In this document: positions 1 through 9,602 of the stretch, piece by piece
Numbering within the stretch: the first letter of the stretch is position 1
How the letters are laid out: each line of letters opens with the position of its first letter
Source of the DNA: Phellopilus nigrolimitatus
Lineage: Eukaryota > Basidiomycota > Agaricomycetes > Hymenochaetales > Hymenochaetaceae
DNA: 64,000 bases
NCBI GenBank assembly: GCA_021029095.1
Contig: JAJOHG010000054.1
Coordinates: forward strand, 124,001 to 188,000
Direction of reading: 5' to 3'
Position numbers and translations under genes: made by a program
The notes under the pieces: model-generated
Seen by the model: only the letters and a program-made list of their open reading frames with translations
Database searches by the model: none
Told to the model about the DNA's origin: nothing

Positions 1-2984
1 CGCACGAGTCGGCCGACCCGACGCTGCGCGATGCAGCGAATGCGGCCGAGGAGACATTGAGCCTCATGGAGCTGCATGCTCGCATGGGCCACGTTTCGCC
101 TAAGGTCGCGGAGCGGTTAGTTCGTAATGGGTGGGTTACGGGGTTGCGCCTCGACACCTCCGGGCCGACACCAACACTTTGCGAGTCCTGCGTATACGCG
201 AAAGCGACCCGCCGCATGATCGCGCGTGAACGAGAGGGAGAGCGCGCTGCGCAATTCGGAGGCGAGGTCCATACCGATGTTTGGGGACCGTCGCCGACTC
301 GCTCGCTCGGCGGGCGACACTACTACGTCTCTTTCACGGACGATGCGACGCGCGTGACGAAATTGTATCTGCTGAAGAAGAAAAGTGATGTTTTTCGATC
401 TTACCGACACTTCGAAGCTTGGGCCGAAACGCAAATGAACGCTAAGATCCAAGTTCTTCACTCGGATCGCGGTGGCGAGTACACTGGCAAGGAGTTCGTC
501 ATGTACTTGAATAGTAAAGGTACGAAGCAGAAACTTACCGTTCACGACACTCCGCAACACAACGGCGTCGCGGAGCGGCTGAACCGGACGATTCTCGAGA
601 AGGTTCGCGCAATGTTGCACGCGAGCCGCATGCCGAAGTTTTTGTGGGCGGAGGCGGCTGGACACGCTGTTTGGTTGAAAAACCGAACCCCGACGCGCGC
701 ACTGAAGGACAAGACGCCGCACGAAGCGATGACCGGGCGGAAGCCCGATCTTCGCGGACTGCGCGTATGGGGATCCAAGTGTTGGGTTCACGACGATTCG
801 GGCTCGAAGCTCGAACCGCGCGCGCGAGAGGGACGGTGGATGGGTTTCGACAAGACGTCGAACGGACAGCGCATTTATTGGCCGGAAAAGAAAAGCATTA
901 GTGTCGAGCGTAATGTTTATTTCGACCCTGGAGACATTTCGAGTCGTCTCGAGGGGGAGGAACTTGATGGCGGAGTAGAAAACGAAACGACTTCGAAAAA
1001 CTCACCGCCGATCGCGACACCGACACCGACACTGCCCGCAAATCCGCCAGCGCCGCCACCACCCGCCGAAAATCCCCAGGGACCCGCCGATCCCGCCGAA
1101 GCGACGAGCGATCCGCCAGCGGAAGAGCCGCAGCCTGCCCCGGAGAGACCAGCAGCGTCTCATCTTCCGGCGCAAGCACCGGAGCCGCGCGAGCGGCGAG
1201 TTCGCATGCCGTCGGCCTATCAGCGTCGCATTGCAGCTGGCGAAGGAACGCCGACGCACTGGCGCCGTGATGGTCCCCTCCCGCGAGGAATGCGCTCGAT
1301 GCGCGAGTTTGTCGAGCAGGATGAGGAATCGGCGAACCAGGTGATCGAGGACGATTATGACGAGGAGTATGAGTTTTCGGCCGCGATGGAGGAGGCCGAG
1401 GGACTTGAACCGCGATCGCTCGCAGAAGCGAAGCGCCTCCCAGAATGGTCGGAATGGGAGCGCGCGATCAACGAGGAGTTGGAGACACTTCATTCGGCTG
1501 GTACGTGGGTGCTGGAGGAGCCCCCGGCAGGTGCCAATGTTGTCGGATCGAAGTGGGTGTTCAAGATCAAGAGGGATGCGGCCGGAAACGTCGTCCGCCG
1601 CAAAGCTCGACTTGTCGCGCAGGGATTCAGCCAGGTGCCGGGAATCGATTATTTCGACACTTTCGCGCCCGTCGCGAAGCTCGCATCGATTCGAGCGACT
1701 CTCGCAATGGCTGCGCGATTGGACCTGGAGCTCGAGCAAGTCGATATTAAAGGAGCTTACCTTAACGGAGAACTCGAGGCCGATGAGGTCATTTACATGC
1801 GCCACCCGCCCGGATATGCACCGCGCGACGCGGGCACGAAAGTCTTGAGGTTGCGAAAGACATTGTACGGCTTGAAGCAGAGTGGACGAAGGTGGTACCA
1901 GAAGCTGACCTGGATCTTTGTCGACGAGCTCGGCCTGACTCGCTGTGACGTGGATCAAGCCGTGTTTTTTCGTCACGAAGGCCGTGACGTGACTATTGTC
2001 GTCGTGCATGTCGACGACTGTACGATCGCGGCTACCACCACTGCGCTCGTGTCTGCACTCAAGTCCGGTCTCGCTCGCTACGTCGAGGTCACGGACCTCG
2101 GCCCTCTGCACTGGCTGCTCGGGATCGAAGTCCAGCGAAACCGCGACGCGAAAACACTTTCGCTGTCGCAATCAGCTTATATCACGTCTATCCTCGCTCG
2201 GTTCAACTTCGAAGAACTCAAACCCGCCTCGTCGCCCATGGACCCGAACATCCGCCTGCATAGCCAGCAGGGGCCGAAAACCGCGCAGGACCGCGCCTTG
2301 ATGCGCAATGCACCGTACCGCGAAGCGCTCGGCTCGGTGATGTACGCGGCACTGGCGACGCGACCGGACACCGCATTCGGGGTGACACTCCTCTCGCGAT
2401 TCTCGAACGACCCCGGTCCCGTGCACTGGGAAGCCGTCAAGCGTCTCTTTCGCTACCTGAAGGGTACGCGAAACCTTCGGCTCACGTACGGAGGAACCGG
2501 AGATGCTGGAGATGGCGGAATGAAGGGGTACGCGGACGCGGATGGAAGCATGCAGGAGGACCGGCGCGCGATCTCAGGTAATGCATTTTTAATTGACGGC
2601 GGAGCTGTTTCTTGGTACTCTAAGCGGCAGGAGATCGTTTCGCTCTCGACGACCGAGAGCGAATACGTCGCGGCGACGCACGCCGCGAAGGAGGCCATTT
2701 GGCTCCGACAACTCATCGAACAACTCTTCGCACCGATCGACGGACCGACAACTCTTTTCTCGGACAACCAGTCCGCGATCGCGCTCACGAAAGACCACCA
2801 GTACCACGCGCGCACGAAACACATCGACATCCGATACCACTTCCTGCGCTGGGTCTGCGAAAACGGCTCGATCAAGCTAACGTACTGCCCGACCGCCGAC
2901 ATGGTCGCCGACGCGCTCACGAAACCGCTGCCTTCGTTCAAGGTCAAGCACTTCGCGGCCGCGCTCGGACTCCTCTCGACTTGA
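1..2984 (+). CDS. Ty1/copia polyprotein, 5' end outside the window
   Basis: The reading frame is open from the left edge of the window to a TGA after 2981, so the N-terminal part (gag, protease) is missing. Domains in order: GAG-pre-integrase zinc region (LHARMGHVS, later CESC), integrase core with D (HTDVWGP), D (HSDRGGEY) and E (NGVAERLNRT), a proline-rich linker at about 1000-1330, copia reverse transcriptase (QVDIKGAYLNGEL; catalytic HVDD) and RNase H (GYADADG, TTESEYVAA, SDNQSAI, ADALTKPLPS). This domain order (integrase before reverse transcriptase) is diagnostic of copia. No stop or frameshift interrupts the frame, so this part of the element looks recently functional. A polypurine tract and LTR follow at once. 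The first in-window start is a TTG at 57 and is not a real start. Confidence 0.93.
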   Translation, partial: HESADPTLRDAANAAEETLSLMELHARMGHVSPKVAERLVRNGWVTGLRLDTSGPTPTLCESCVYAKATRRMIAREREGERAAQFGGEVHTDVWGPSPTRSLGGRHYYVSFTDDATRVTKLYLLKKKSDVFRSYRHFEAWAETQMNAKIQVLHSDRGGEYTGKEFVMYLNSKGTKQKLTVHDTPQHNGVAERLNRTILEKVRAMLHASRMPKFLWAEAAGHAVWLKNRTPTRALKDKTPHEAMTGRKPDLRGLRVWGSKCWVHDDSGSKLEPRAREGRWMGFDKTSNGQRIYWPEKKSISVERNVYFDPGDISSRLEGEELDGGVENETTSKNSPPIATPTPTLPANPPAPPPPAENPQGPADPAEATSDPPAEEPQPAPERPAASHLPAQAPEPRERRVRMPSAYQRRIAAGEGTPTHWRRDGPLPRGMRSMREFVEQDEESANQVIEDDYDEEYEFSAAMEEAEGLEPRSLAEAKRLPEWSEWERAINEELETLHSAGTWVLEEPPAGANVVGSKWVFKIKRDAAGNVVRRKARLVAQGFSQVPGIDYFDTFAPVAKLASIRATLAMAARLDLELEQVDIKGAYLNGELEADEVIYMRHPPGYAPRDAGTKVLRLRKTLYGLKQSGRRWYQKLTWIFVDELGLTRCDVDQAVFFRHEGRDVTIVVVHVDDCTIAATTTALVSALKSGLARYVEVTDLGPLHWLLGIEVQRNRDAKTLSLSQSAYITSILARFNFEELKPASSPMDPNIRLHSQQGPKTAQDRALMRNAPYREALGSVMYAALATRPDTAFGVTLLSRFSNDPGPVHWEAVKRLFRYLKGTRNLRLTYGGTGDAGDGGMKGYADADGSMQEDRRAISGNAFLIDGGAVSWYSKRQEIVSLSTTESEYVAATHAAKEAIWLRQLIEQLFAPIDGPTTLFSDNQSAIALTKDHQYHARTKHIDIRYHFLRWVCENGSIKLTYCPTADMVADALTKPLPSFKVKHFAAALGLLST

Positions 2985-2991
2985 GGGGGAG

Positions 2992-3388
2992 TGTTGGAAT
3001 CCAAGTCGGCGGAGCCGCGAGGCCGCGAGCGAGTGCGCACTGGTTGCGTGCTCGATCGGCGAGTTCGCAAGCGCAGCGTCTCGGCTCAGCGAGCCCGAGG
3101 CTCGCTGGACTGCGATTGGCTTGCCCGCGATCTCCGTTTACCCGCGCGCCACTCGCGCATCACCCCCGCTCGCTGCTCGGACCCCCCTCGTTTCTCGGTC
3201 CCTAGATAAACAGTTATTTACTCATCTTATATGTGTCTTTATCTCCTTTTGTCGTTCCCCCCTTTTTCCGTAGTGTAAAAGCGGCTCTCCGCAGCCCCGA
3301 AAACCCGTAGCATAAAAAGCCTGTTTATTCTTTCGGCCACCTCAGACGTTCGCACACCGCGCAAACGACTGAGGTGAGCTATCTAACA
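2992..3388 (+). repeat. Copia 3' LTR (approximate)
   Basis: The coding region is followed by a purine run ending at 2991 and then TGTTGGAATCC, the usual start of a copia LTR. The best candidate end is the TAACA at 3384-3388, which pairs with the TGTTG/TGTTA start. The 5' LTR lies outside the window, so the end cannot be confirmed by comparison. Confidence 0.6.
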
Positions 3389-3512
3389 TTATAACGAACT
3401 ATTATACTTTTGCTTATTACTTCATTAAACTAGTCTACTTTGTACTAGGTTAGTTTCCGATATACAGACGTTCGCACACCGCGCAAACGACTGAGTCTAC
3501 TTTGTACTAGGT
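3342..3512 (+). repeat. Direct repeats at and beyond the copia LTR end
   Basis: A 31-base motif beginning CAGACGTTCGCACACC occurs at 3342-3372 inside the LTR and again at 3465-3495 outside it. A second motif, TCTACTTTGTACTAGGT, occurs at 3434-3450 and 3496-3512. This suggests a rearranged or partly duplicated LTR end. Confidence 0.7.
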
Positions 3513-3725
3513 GTACTATTGTAGTGCCGTTGCGCGGATCTGTCTCACCAAGCTACACTCTAGTTGACTATTCTTACAAACTCAACACAAAGAAAAAGGC
3601 ACTAAACACAGAAGAATATAATACAATTCAGCAACACATGGATCATAGGGTATTGGCAGAGAGCCTGATACACTCTCAGACACCATTGTGGGACTCGGAA
3701 GCAGCATGGTTTAAAGCATTCCTTG
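3389..3725 (+). other. Spacer between copia and gypsy, with a possible gene remnant
   Basis: Apart from the direct repeats, an open frame of about 67 codons runs from 3524 to the gypsy LTR (contains HRVLAESLIHSQTPLWDSE). I do not recognise it. It could be the upstream half of a gene whose downstream half lies beyond the gypsy complex at 20923, but no target-site duplication supports this. Confidence 0.3.
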
Positions 3726-4231
3726 TGTTAGAACTTACCTTGCTTACCTCACGATCCCCCCTTACATCATTCCTTCCTTGCTTAGTCAGGCCCTTCACCT
3801 TTCCATTATCTTTCCCTTAGTTTATGGCCTGACCCCTTCCTCATTGTACGCGCCCCTCCTAGGTGCTCCCCGCTCCACGCTCCACTGCCTCATTCCATGC
3901 TCCACTGTACATGCCCCTTACGGGCCTTCCCCTCACGCTCCCCTCATGTCATGCTGCGCATGACTCCATAGCTCCGCTGACATCATAGTCAGCCTCACAG
4001 TATATATAGGTACATCGCTGGGACCTTAAGCCCCAGCTTGACCTCCTTGTTCAGTAGCTAGCATAGTCTTGCTATTCACCGCCTTGCTCTTCATAGTCCT
4101 GCGCCCTGCGCTTCACAGTCTTGCCATAGTCACCGTCGCCTTGTCACAGTCAAGCCTCACGTCACTCGTCACGTCACTGTCCACAGTCACACTCCTCGCT
4201 CCATTAGGCAAGACCCTGTTACTCCGTAACA
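3726..4231 (+). repeat. Gypsy LTR 1 (5' LTR)
   Basis: Starts TGTTAGAACTTACC and ends CTCCGTAACA (TG...CA). Matches LTR 2 at 10835-11340 over the full 506 bp and, with about a dozen differences, LTR 3 at 20415-20920. Confidence 0.95.
4001..4009 (+). promoter_or_regulatory. TATA box in LTR 1
   Basis: TATATATAG lies in the second half of the LTR and is conserved in LTR 2 (11110-11118) and LTR 3 (20690-20698). It is the likely core promoter for the element's transcript. Confidence 0.6.
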
Positions 4232-4252
4232 TTAGGTCAAGCTCTCTTTTGA

Positions 4253-5716
4253 TTGTCGACGTATCAACGTCTAGACAAAATTTCTACCCTACCCAAACTC
4301 CCCGCTAACGCGGTCTGGCCCACCGATCAACCCTACCCAACTGCGGGAACCTATCCACTCACCCTCAGAAGGAGATCGGACGGACGAATTGCCTGGAAAG
4401 TATTTCTTGAAGGAGGCGATCCACACACCGAACTTTTATACCGTTACCACGAATTTGGAATCCTCCAAAACGTCCGACCCCGCGAACACTCAAGCCGACC
4501 TATCGAAATACCAACGCCACCACAGCATATCGACCCTGTTGACGTAATCACTCGATCGTTATCTCAAACATCGCTTGACGACAATTCCACTGCACCACCT
4601 CACGTTCCTACTCGACCAAATACTCCACCACAGACCACAGTACCGACCGTCACGCCAAGCCCCACCATGAGCACCAAAGAAATCGCATTCGCCAAGCCCC
4701 CTGACTTCGATGGCAAGCGCAGCAATGCCCAATACTTTTGGGATGCCTGCCAGGCCTATCTACGAGGCAACAAGGACATCTACAAGACCGATCTGCACAA
4801 AATCACGTTCGTCCTTTCATTCATGAAGACTGGTTCAGCCGCTACTTTCGCCAGCAATAAGTACAAGACATACACGGACACGGCAGAATACGGAACCTGG
4901 GCAGACTTCGCCAAAGCCTTCGACACCCAGTTCCTCCCTGTCAATGCCAAACAGGATGCGTCATTTGCAATCGCCAATTGCAAACAGGACGACGATGTCG
5001 ACGGCTTCATCGCTACATTCAAGAGTCTCGCCCTCCAAGCCGGGTTCACCCAAGAGGAACCCCTCATCGAGTACTTCCGCCGAGGTCTCAAATCCAGCAT
5101 TGCAGACAAGATCTACAATCGAGGCGAGCCTACTACACTTGAAGGATGGTACACCGAAGCCAGCAAAGCCCAACAGAACCTACGACGCCAAGCTGAGCTC
5201 AAGCACGCGCGACAAGCGTTGGTCTGGGGCTTTGGTACCAGCCCAGGCAACAACCTGACGAAGAAGACTGACCCTGAAGGCTTCCAACGCAGCTCCAGCG
5301 GCGCAGCCTGGGAGCCAACTTCTGGGAAGCAAACCGATCCTAACGCCATGGAAATCGGACGAGTCTCTAAGGAGGAGAGAGATCGTCGCAAGACAGATGG
5401 ACTCTGCTTCTATTGCGGAAAGAAGGGACATTTGGCACGCGAATGTCGTCAGAAATTCGATACCCCCAACAATCGACGATTCGCTTTTGACAATCGAACC
5501 ACTAGGGCTGGTAGCAACTACAAGATCATGTTTCATCGTGACCCCCCAAGGCGCAGCATCCGCAGCACCCCAGCCACAGAAGCGCCTGCCCAGCATGCCG
5601 AATCCTTGACACCTGCTAAAGAACCCCCTTCGACTCGCATTCGTGCCATTCTGGCTGGCCTCTCGGAAGAAGAACGCAAAGCCGCCTTCGACAACTTGGA
5701 CCTCGAGGGTTTTTAA
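4253..5716 (+). CDS. Gypsy Gag
   Basis: Open frame of 487 codons. The first in-frame ATG is at 4669, just before the conserved Gag region (PPDFDGKR...), so translation probably starts there; upstream codons back to 4253 are open, but an in-frame TGA lies at 4250. A Retrotrans_gag-like capsid region occupies roughly codons 140-300. A canonical zinc knuckle (CFYCGKKGHLAREC, C-x2-C-x4-H-x4-C) at about 5407-5448 binds the element RNA. The frame ends at a TAA immediately after a slippery heptamer, which suggests Pol is made by frameshifting. Confidence 0.88.
   Translation: MSTYQRLDKISTLPKLPANAVWPTDQPYPTAGTYPLTLRRRSDGRIAWKVFLEGGDPHTELLYRYHEFGILQNVRPREHSSRPIEIPTPPQHIDPVDVITRSLSQTSLDDNSTAPPHVPTRPNTPPQTTVPTVTPSPTMSTKEIAFAKPPDFDGKRSNAQYFWDACQAYLRGNKDIYKTDLHKITFVLSFMKTGSAATFASNKYKTYTDTAEYGTWADFAKAFDTQFLPVNAKQDASFAIANCKQDDDVDGFIATFKSLALQAGFTQEEPLIEYFRRGLKSSIADKIYNRGEPTTLEGWYTEASKAQQNLRRQAELKHARQALVWGFGTSPGNNLTKKTDPEGFQRSSSGAAWEPTSGKQTDPNAMEIGRVSKEERDRRKTDGLCFYCGKKGHLARECRQKFDTPNNRRFAFDNRTTRAGSNYKIMFHRDPPRRSIRSTPATEAPAQHAESLTPAKEPPSTRIRAILAGLSEEERKAAFDNLDLEGF
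5707..5713 (+). promoter_or_regulatory. Probable -1 ribosomal frameshift site, gag to pol
   Basis: The gag frame reads G GGT TTT TAA, so GGGTTTT is a textbook X XXY YYZ slippery heptamer placed directly before the gag stop codon (5714-5716). The pol frame is exactly the -1 frame and is open from this site to the pol ATG at 5797. A downstream pseudoknot was not modelled. Confidence 0.75.
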
Positions 5717-5796
5717 GAAGGCAGCCAGCATCGACGTCTGCACTGCCTAGTATTTCGATTTCTCCTGTAATCTTAGCCGAACATGCCCACAATTCC

Positions 5797-8700
5797 ATGA
5801 AAATTCCCATTGGCATCCACTCGAGAAAAGAAATCGTCGAAACCACAGCCCTCATAGACTCCGGCGCAGAAGGACAATTCCTCGACTCCACCTTTGTGGA
5901 CATACACCAAATCCCCACCAAACCTCTGCGTCGACCCATTCAAGTCCTTAATGTTGACGGAACTCCTAATTCCGAAGGAGAAATCAGTCGTTTCACTTGG
6001 CGATTCATTGCGATCGGCGAAGAACTTATCCCAATTTATTTTCTCGTTACCTCCCTTGGAAGAGAAACCGCTATCCTGGGCCTTCCTTGGCTACGTCGCA
6101 TCAACCCCAAAATCGATTGGGAGAAACGCACTCTGGACATCCCTAAGCAAAATCCACGATCCCTATCTTTTGCCCGATGCGAATCCTATGCCCCACCCGA
6201 AGAGCGATCTTTTGTCGCAAAATTCACTCTCAACATCCGCGCAAAGGTAAACACCGCCATGGATCTTGCACAACGTGCCAATGCTGCCAAGGAACAGAAA
6301 CCCCTTGAAGAAATTGTACCAGCACACTACCATCAGTTCCTGAAGGTTTTCGAACAGAAGGCATCCGAACGTTTTCCTCCAGTACGGACCTATGACCACG
6401 CCATCGTCCTAAAAACCGATTTCCAACCTAAAGACTGCAAAGTCTATCCCATGGCACCCACGGAACAAAAGGCTCTGGATGACTTCCTTGACGACAACTT
6501 GAAGAAAGGTTATATTCGCAAATCCTCTTCCCCCATGGCCTCACCTTTCTTCTTCGTCGGAAAAAAGGACGGAAAATTGCGTGGATGCCAGGACTATCGC
6601 AAACTCAACGAAGGAACAGTCAAAAACGCTTATCCGATTCCCCTCGTATCTGAACTATTAGACAAAATTCAGGGCGCAAAATACTTCACCAAACTGGATG
6701 TACGATGGGGATACAACAATATTCGGATCAAAGACGGCGACCAATGGAAGGCAGCATTCAAAACAAATCGAGGACTCTTCGAACCCATGGTCATGTTTTT
6801 TGGACTTTGCAATTCACCAGCGACTTTTCAAGCATTCATGGATGATACCTTCCGAACCGTTCTGCTGGAAGGATGGGTCCTCATCTACATGGACGACATT
6901 TTCATCATGGCCTCGGACATCCCTACACTTCGCGAACGCACCCGCAAAGTCCTCGCCATTGGACAAGATGCCGACTTATACTTCAAACCGGAGAAATGTG
7001 TTTTCGAAGCCACACAGGTAGAATATCTTGGACTTATCATTTCGGAAAACTCAGTTTCCATGGACCCTGTCAAACTGGCTGGAATCTCGCAATGGCCCAC
7101 ACCAACGAACAAAACCCAAGTCCACTCCTTCCTAGGGTTCTGCAACTTCTATCGTCAATTCATCGACCATTATGCAGAAATTGCGGCACCATTGGACGTA
7201 CTAAAAAGGGAGAAAACCACCTGGGAATGGTCAGACGTACATGAGAATGCATTCCAACGGCTCAAAGGCAAATTCCTCGAGAAACCCATTCTCCAGATGC
7301 CTGACAAAACTCGGCCATTCATCCTGGAGACCGACGCCTCTGGTGTAGCATCGGCTGGCACTCTTAAACAACTCGACTCGAATGGCGAACCCCATCCCTG
7401 TGGTTTCATCTCCAAACAGTTTGACGACACCCAACGACGCTATGAGATTTATGATCGAGAACTCTTGGCGATCATCCGCGGACTTGAGGCCTGGCGACAC
7501 TATCTATTGGGTGCACCCCATAAGATAACCATCTGGTGCGACCACAAGAACCTTACCTACTTCCGTGCGGCCCGCCGTCTTTCACCCCGCCAAGCACGAT
7601 GGAGTCTATTTCTCTCCCAGTTCGACCACCACATTCAATACGCACCAGGCAAAGACAACACCACAGATCCCATGTCTCGACGCTCTGACTACCTGATTGA
7701 TGGCAAATCAGAACCCGATGACCCCCCACTCTTACCCGAATCCGTCTTCGTGGCCACGACTACATTCGACTTTAAGACCCGTCTAATTCTTCGCACCAAG
7801 GAAGACAACTTTGCCAATGAAGCTCTCAATATCATCCGATCGGCCGGTATTCCACCATTTCGGTCTTCCCTTGCCGATTGGACAGAGAAAGATGGCATTG
7901 TATTCTTTAAACAGAAGGCCTACATCCCAGACGACATCGAACTTCGCCGACATGCAGTACAACTGTACCACGACACCCCTGTCATGGGACACCCTGGAAT
8001 TTACAAAACCCTCGCATTGCTCAAACAACATTATTGGTGGCCAGGAATGTACATCTTTGTCAAGAAATTCGTCAATGGTTGCGCGATCTGTCAACAAATG
8101 AAGATCAACACACATCCCACCGTCCCACCCCTCCATCCGATCCCTGCTGAACCCAATGCGCATCCGTTTTCCACAGTCTCCATGGACTTTATCACCGGAC
8201 TCCCCGAATCAAATGGCTACGACTCCTTATTCGTCACTGTCGATCACAACCTTTCCAAAGGCATCGTCCTTTCCCCCTGCAACAAAACCATTGATGCCCT
8301 TGGAACTGCCCAATTGTATCACGACAACGTCTACCGGCGCTTTGGGTTACCCCAGAAACTCATCTCCGACCGAGGACCCCAATTTGCCTCCAAAGTATTC
8401 CAGGAGCTTTGCAAAAAGCTCAATATCACATCAGCCCTATCCACCGCATTCCACCCTCAAACAGACGGAGAAACGGAGCGAGTAAACCAAGAAGTCGAAG
8501 CATACCTTCGAATCTATTGTGGACGCCATCCCGAAACCTGGGCTCATCACCTGCCTGATATCGAGTTCGCACACAATCAGCGTGAACATTCTGCTACAAA
8601 ACGCTCTCCATTCTCATTCCTTATGGGGTACGAACCAATCGCCATCCCTGCTGCAGACCCCAACTCCGACCACCCCTCGGTAGAAGAACGCCTTCGCTCC

Positions 8701-9213
8701 CTTAAAGCCCTCCGAGAAGAAGCACTTGCTGCGCATGAGCTTGCTCACATGCACATGGCTGCCCGCATGACTCGGAATTTTACACCCTTCAAGAAAGGGG
8801 AGAAAGTTTGGCTAGAAGCCCGGAACCTTGACATCGCCTCTCCATACAAGAAATTGTCCCCTAAACGCGAAGGTCCCTTCGAAATCAAGGACGTGCTATC
8901 CCCATGGTCTTATCGCCTGACTCTACCGGTCCGATGGCGAATCCACAACGTCTTCCATGCCTCCCTCCTGACTCGTTATGTGGAGACCGATACCCACGGA
9001 CCTACCCACGCGGAGCCACCACCTGACCTTGTCAATGGAGAAGAAGAATATGAGGTTGACGCAATACTACGTCATCGTTTCCCAAAGAACCGAAGACAAT
9101 ACCTCGTGTCCTGGAAAGGATGGTCATCGCTCCACAACTCGTGGCAGAAGGAATCGGACCTCAAAAATGCGAAAAAACTCCTCAACAACTATAAAAAGGC
9201 CCATCGACTCTAA
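5797..9213 (+). CDS. Gypsy Pol: protease, RT, RNase H, integrase, chromodomain
   Basis: 1138 codons from the first ATG; the same frame is open back to the slippery site at 5707, so the natural product is probably a Gag-Pol fusion. In order: aspartic protease (LIDSGAEGQF), reverse transcriptase (LDVRWGYNNIRI, catalytic YMDD), RNase H (LETDASG), integrase zinc finger (HPGIYKTLALLKQHYWW, CAICQQ), integrase core (D in SMDFITGLP, D in SDRGPQF, E in TDGETERVNQ), and a C-terminal chromodomain (YEVDAILRHR, LVSWKGW) that in chromoviruses steers integration to modified chromatin. No inactivating change was seen. Confidence 0.95.
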   Translation: MKIPIGIHSRKEIVETTALIDSGAEGQFLDSTFVDIHQIPTKPLRRPIQVLNVDGTPNSEGEISRFTWRFIAIGEELIPIYFLVTSLGRETAILGLPWLRRINPKIDWEKRTLDIPKQNPRSLSFARCESYAPPEERSFVAKFTLNIRAKVNTAMDLAQRANAAKEQKPLEEIVPAHYHQFLKVFEQKASERFPPVRTYDHAIVLKTDFQPKDCKVYPMAPTEQKALDDFLDDNLKKGYIRKSSSPMASPFFFVGKKDGKLRGCQDYRKLNEGTVKNAYPIPLVSELLDKIQGAKYFTKLDVRWGYNNIRIKDGDQWKAAFKTNRGLFEPMVMFFGLCNSPATFQAFMDDTFRTVLLEGWVLIYMDDIFIMASDIPTLRERTRKVLAIGQDADLYFKPEKCVFEATQVEYLGLIISENSVSMDPVKLAGISQWPTPTNKTQVHSFLGFCNFYRQFIDHYAEIAAPLDVLKREKTTWEWSDVHENAFQRLKGKFLEKPILQMPDKTRPFILETDASGVASAGTLKQLDSNGEPHPCGFISKQFDDTQRRYEIYDRELLAIIRGLEAWRHYLLGAPHKITIWCDHKNLTYFRAARRLSPRQARWSLFLSQFDHHIQYAPGKDNTTDPMSRRSDYLIDGKSEPDDPPLLPESVFVATTTFDFKTRLILRTKEDNFANEALNIIRSAGIPPFRSSLADWTEKDGIVFFKQKAYIPDDIELRRHAVQLYHDTPVMGHPGIYKTLALLKQHYWWPGMYIFVKKFVNGCAICQQMKINTHPTVPPLHPIPAEPNAHPFSTVSMDFITGLPESNGYDSLFVTVDHNLSKGIVLSPCNKTIDALGTAQLYHDNVYRRFGLPQKLISDRGPQFASKVFQELCKKLNITSALSTAFHPQTDGETERVNQEVEAYLRIYCGRHPETWAHHLPDIEFAHNQREHSATKRSPFSFLMGYEPIAIPAADPNSDHPSVEERLRSLKALREEALAAHELAHMHMAARMTRNFTPFKKGEKVWLEARNLDIASPYKKLSPKREGPFEIKDVLSPWSYRLTLPVRWRIHNVFHASLLTRYVETDTHGPTHAEPPPDLVNGEEEYEVDAILRHRFPKNRRQYLVSWKGWSSLHNSWQKESDLKNAKKLLNNYKKAHRL

Positions 9214-9245
9214 CACCGTCCATCAACTCCCGTTCCCACTGTTCC

Positions 9246-9602
9246 ATGCCCTACTTCCACTTCCACATTCCCCATCTGCCCTCTGTCAACTGGACCTTCG
9301 CCCTAGAAATCGGAGAATCCACCCCTCTTTTCCTTCAATTCGTCATCGACCACACCAACTACCCCGACGACCGTCGCCTCGTAATCCGCCTCGGCATCGA
9401 CGTCCTCGAACAGCAAATCCTCCACCTCGTCTTCCGTTCCATCCCACCTAGCCGTAGGCCCAACCGTCTATCCCGAGCTGTCCCTGCACGCAACATACCC
9501 GTACAATTTGTTCCCCCTGAAGACCTCATCCCTGACCTCGACCCTGTCCCTGTCTATCGCGATGCCGCCACAGAGATCCCCGAGGCGCCTGAACACCTTT
9601 GA
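9246..9602 (+). CDS. Gypsy ORF3a, unknown 118-residue protein
   Basis: Starts at an ATG 33 bases after the pol stop. I do not recognise the product (contains FVIDHTNYPDDRRLVIRLG). An almost identical ORF is kept in the second gypsy copy (12620-12976), which argues for coding function. Its 3' end overlaps ORF3b in the +1 frame, so the two may be expressed together by frameshifting or reinitiation. Confidence 0.55.
   Translation: MPYFHFHIPHLPSVNWTFALEIGESTPLFLQFVIDHTNYPDDRRLVIRLGIDVLEQQILHLVFRSIPPSRRPNRLSRAVPARNIPVQFVPPEDLIPDLDPVPVYRDAATEIPEAPEHL

Noticed and set aside
117..2171. Long minus-strand ORFs across the copia element (e.g. 389 codons at 1002-2171)
   Set aside because: They are antisense shadows of the copia polyprotein, caused by GC-rich codon use.
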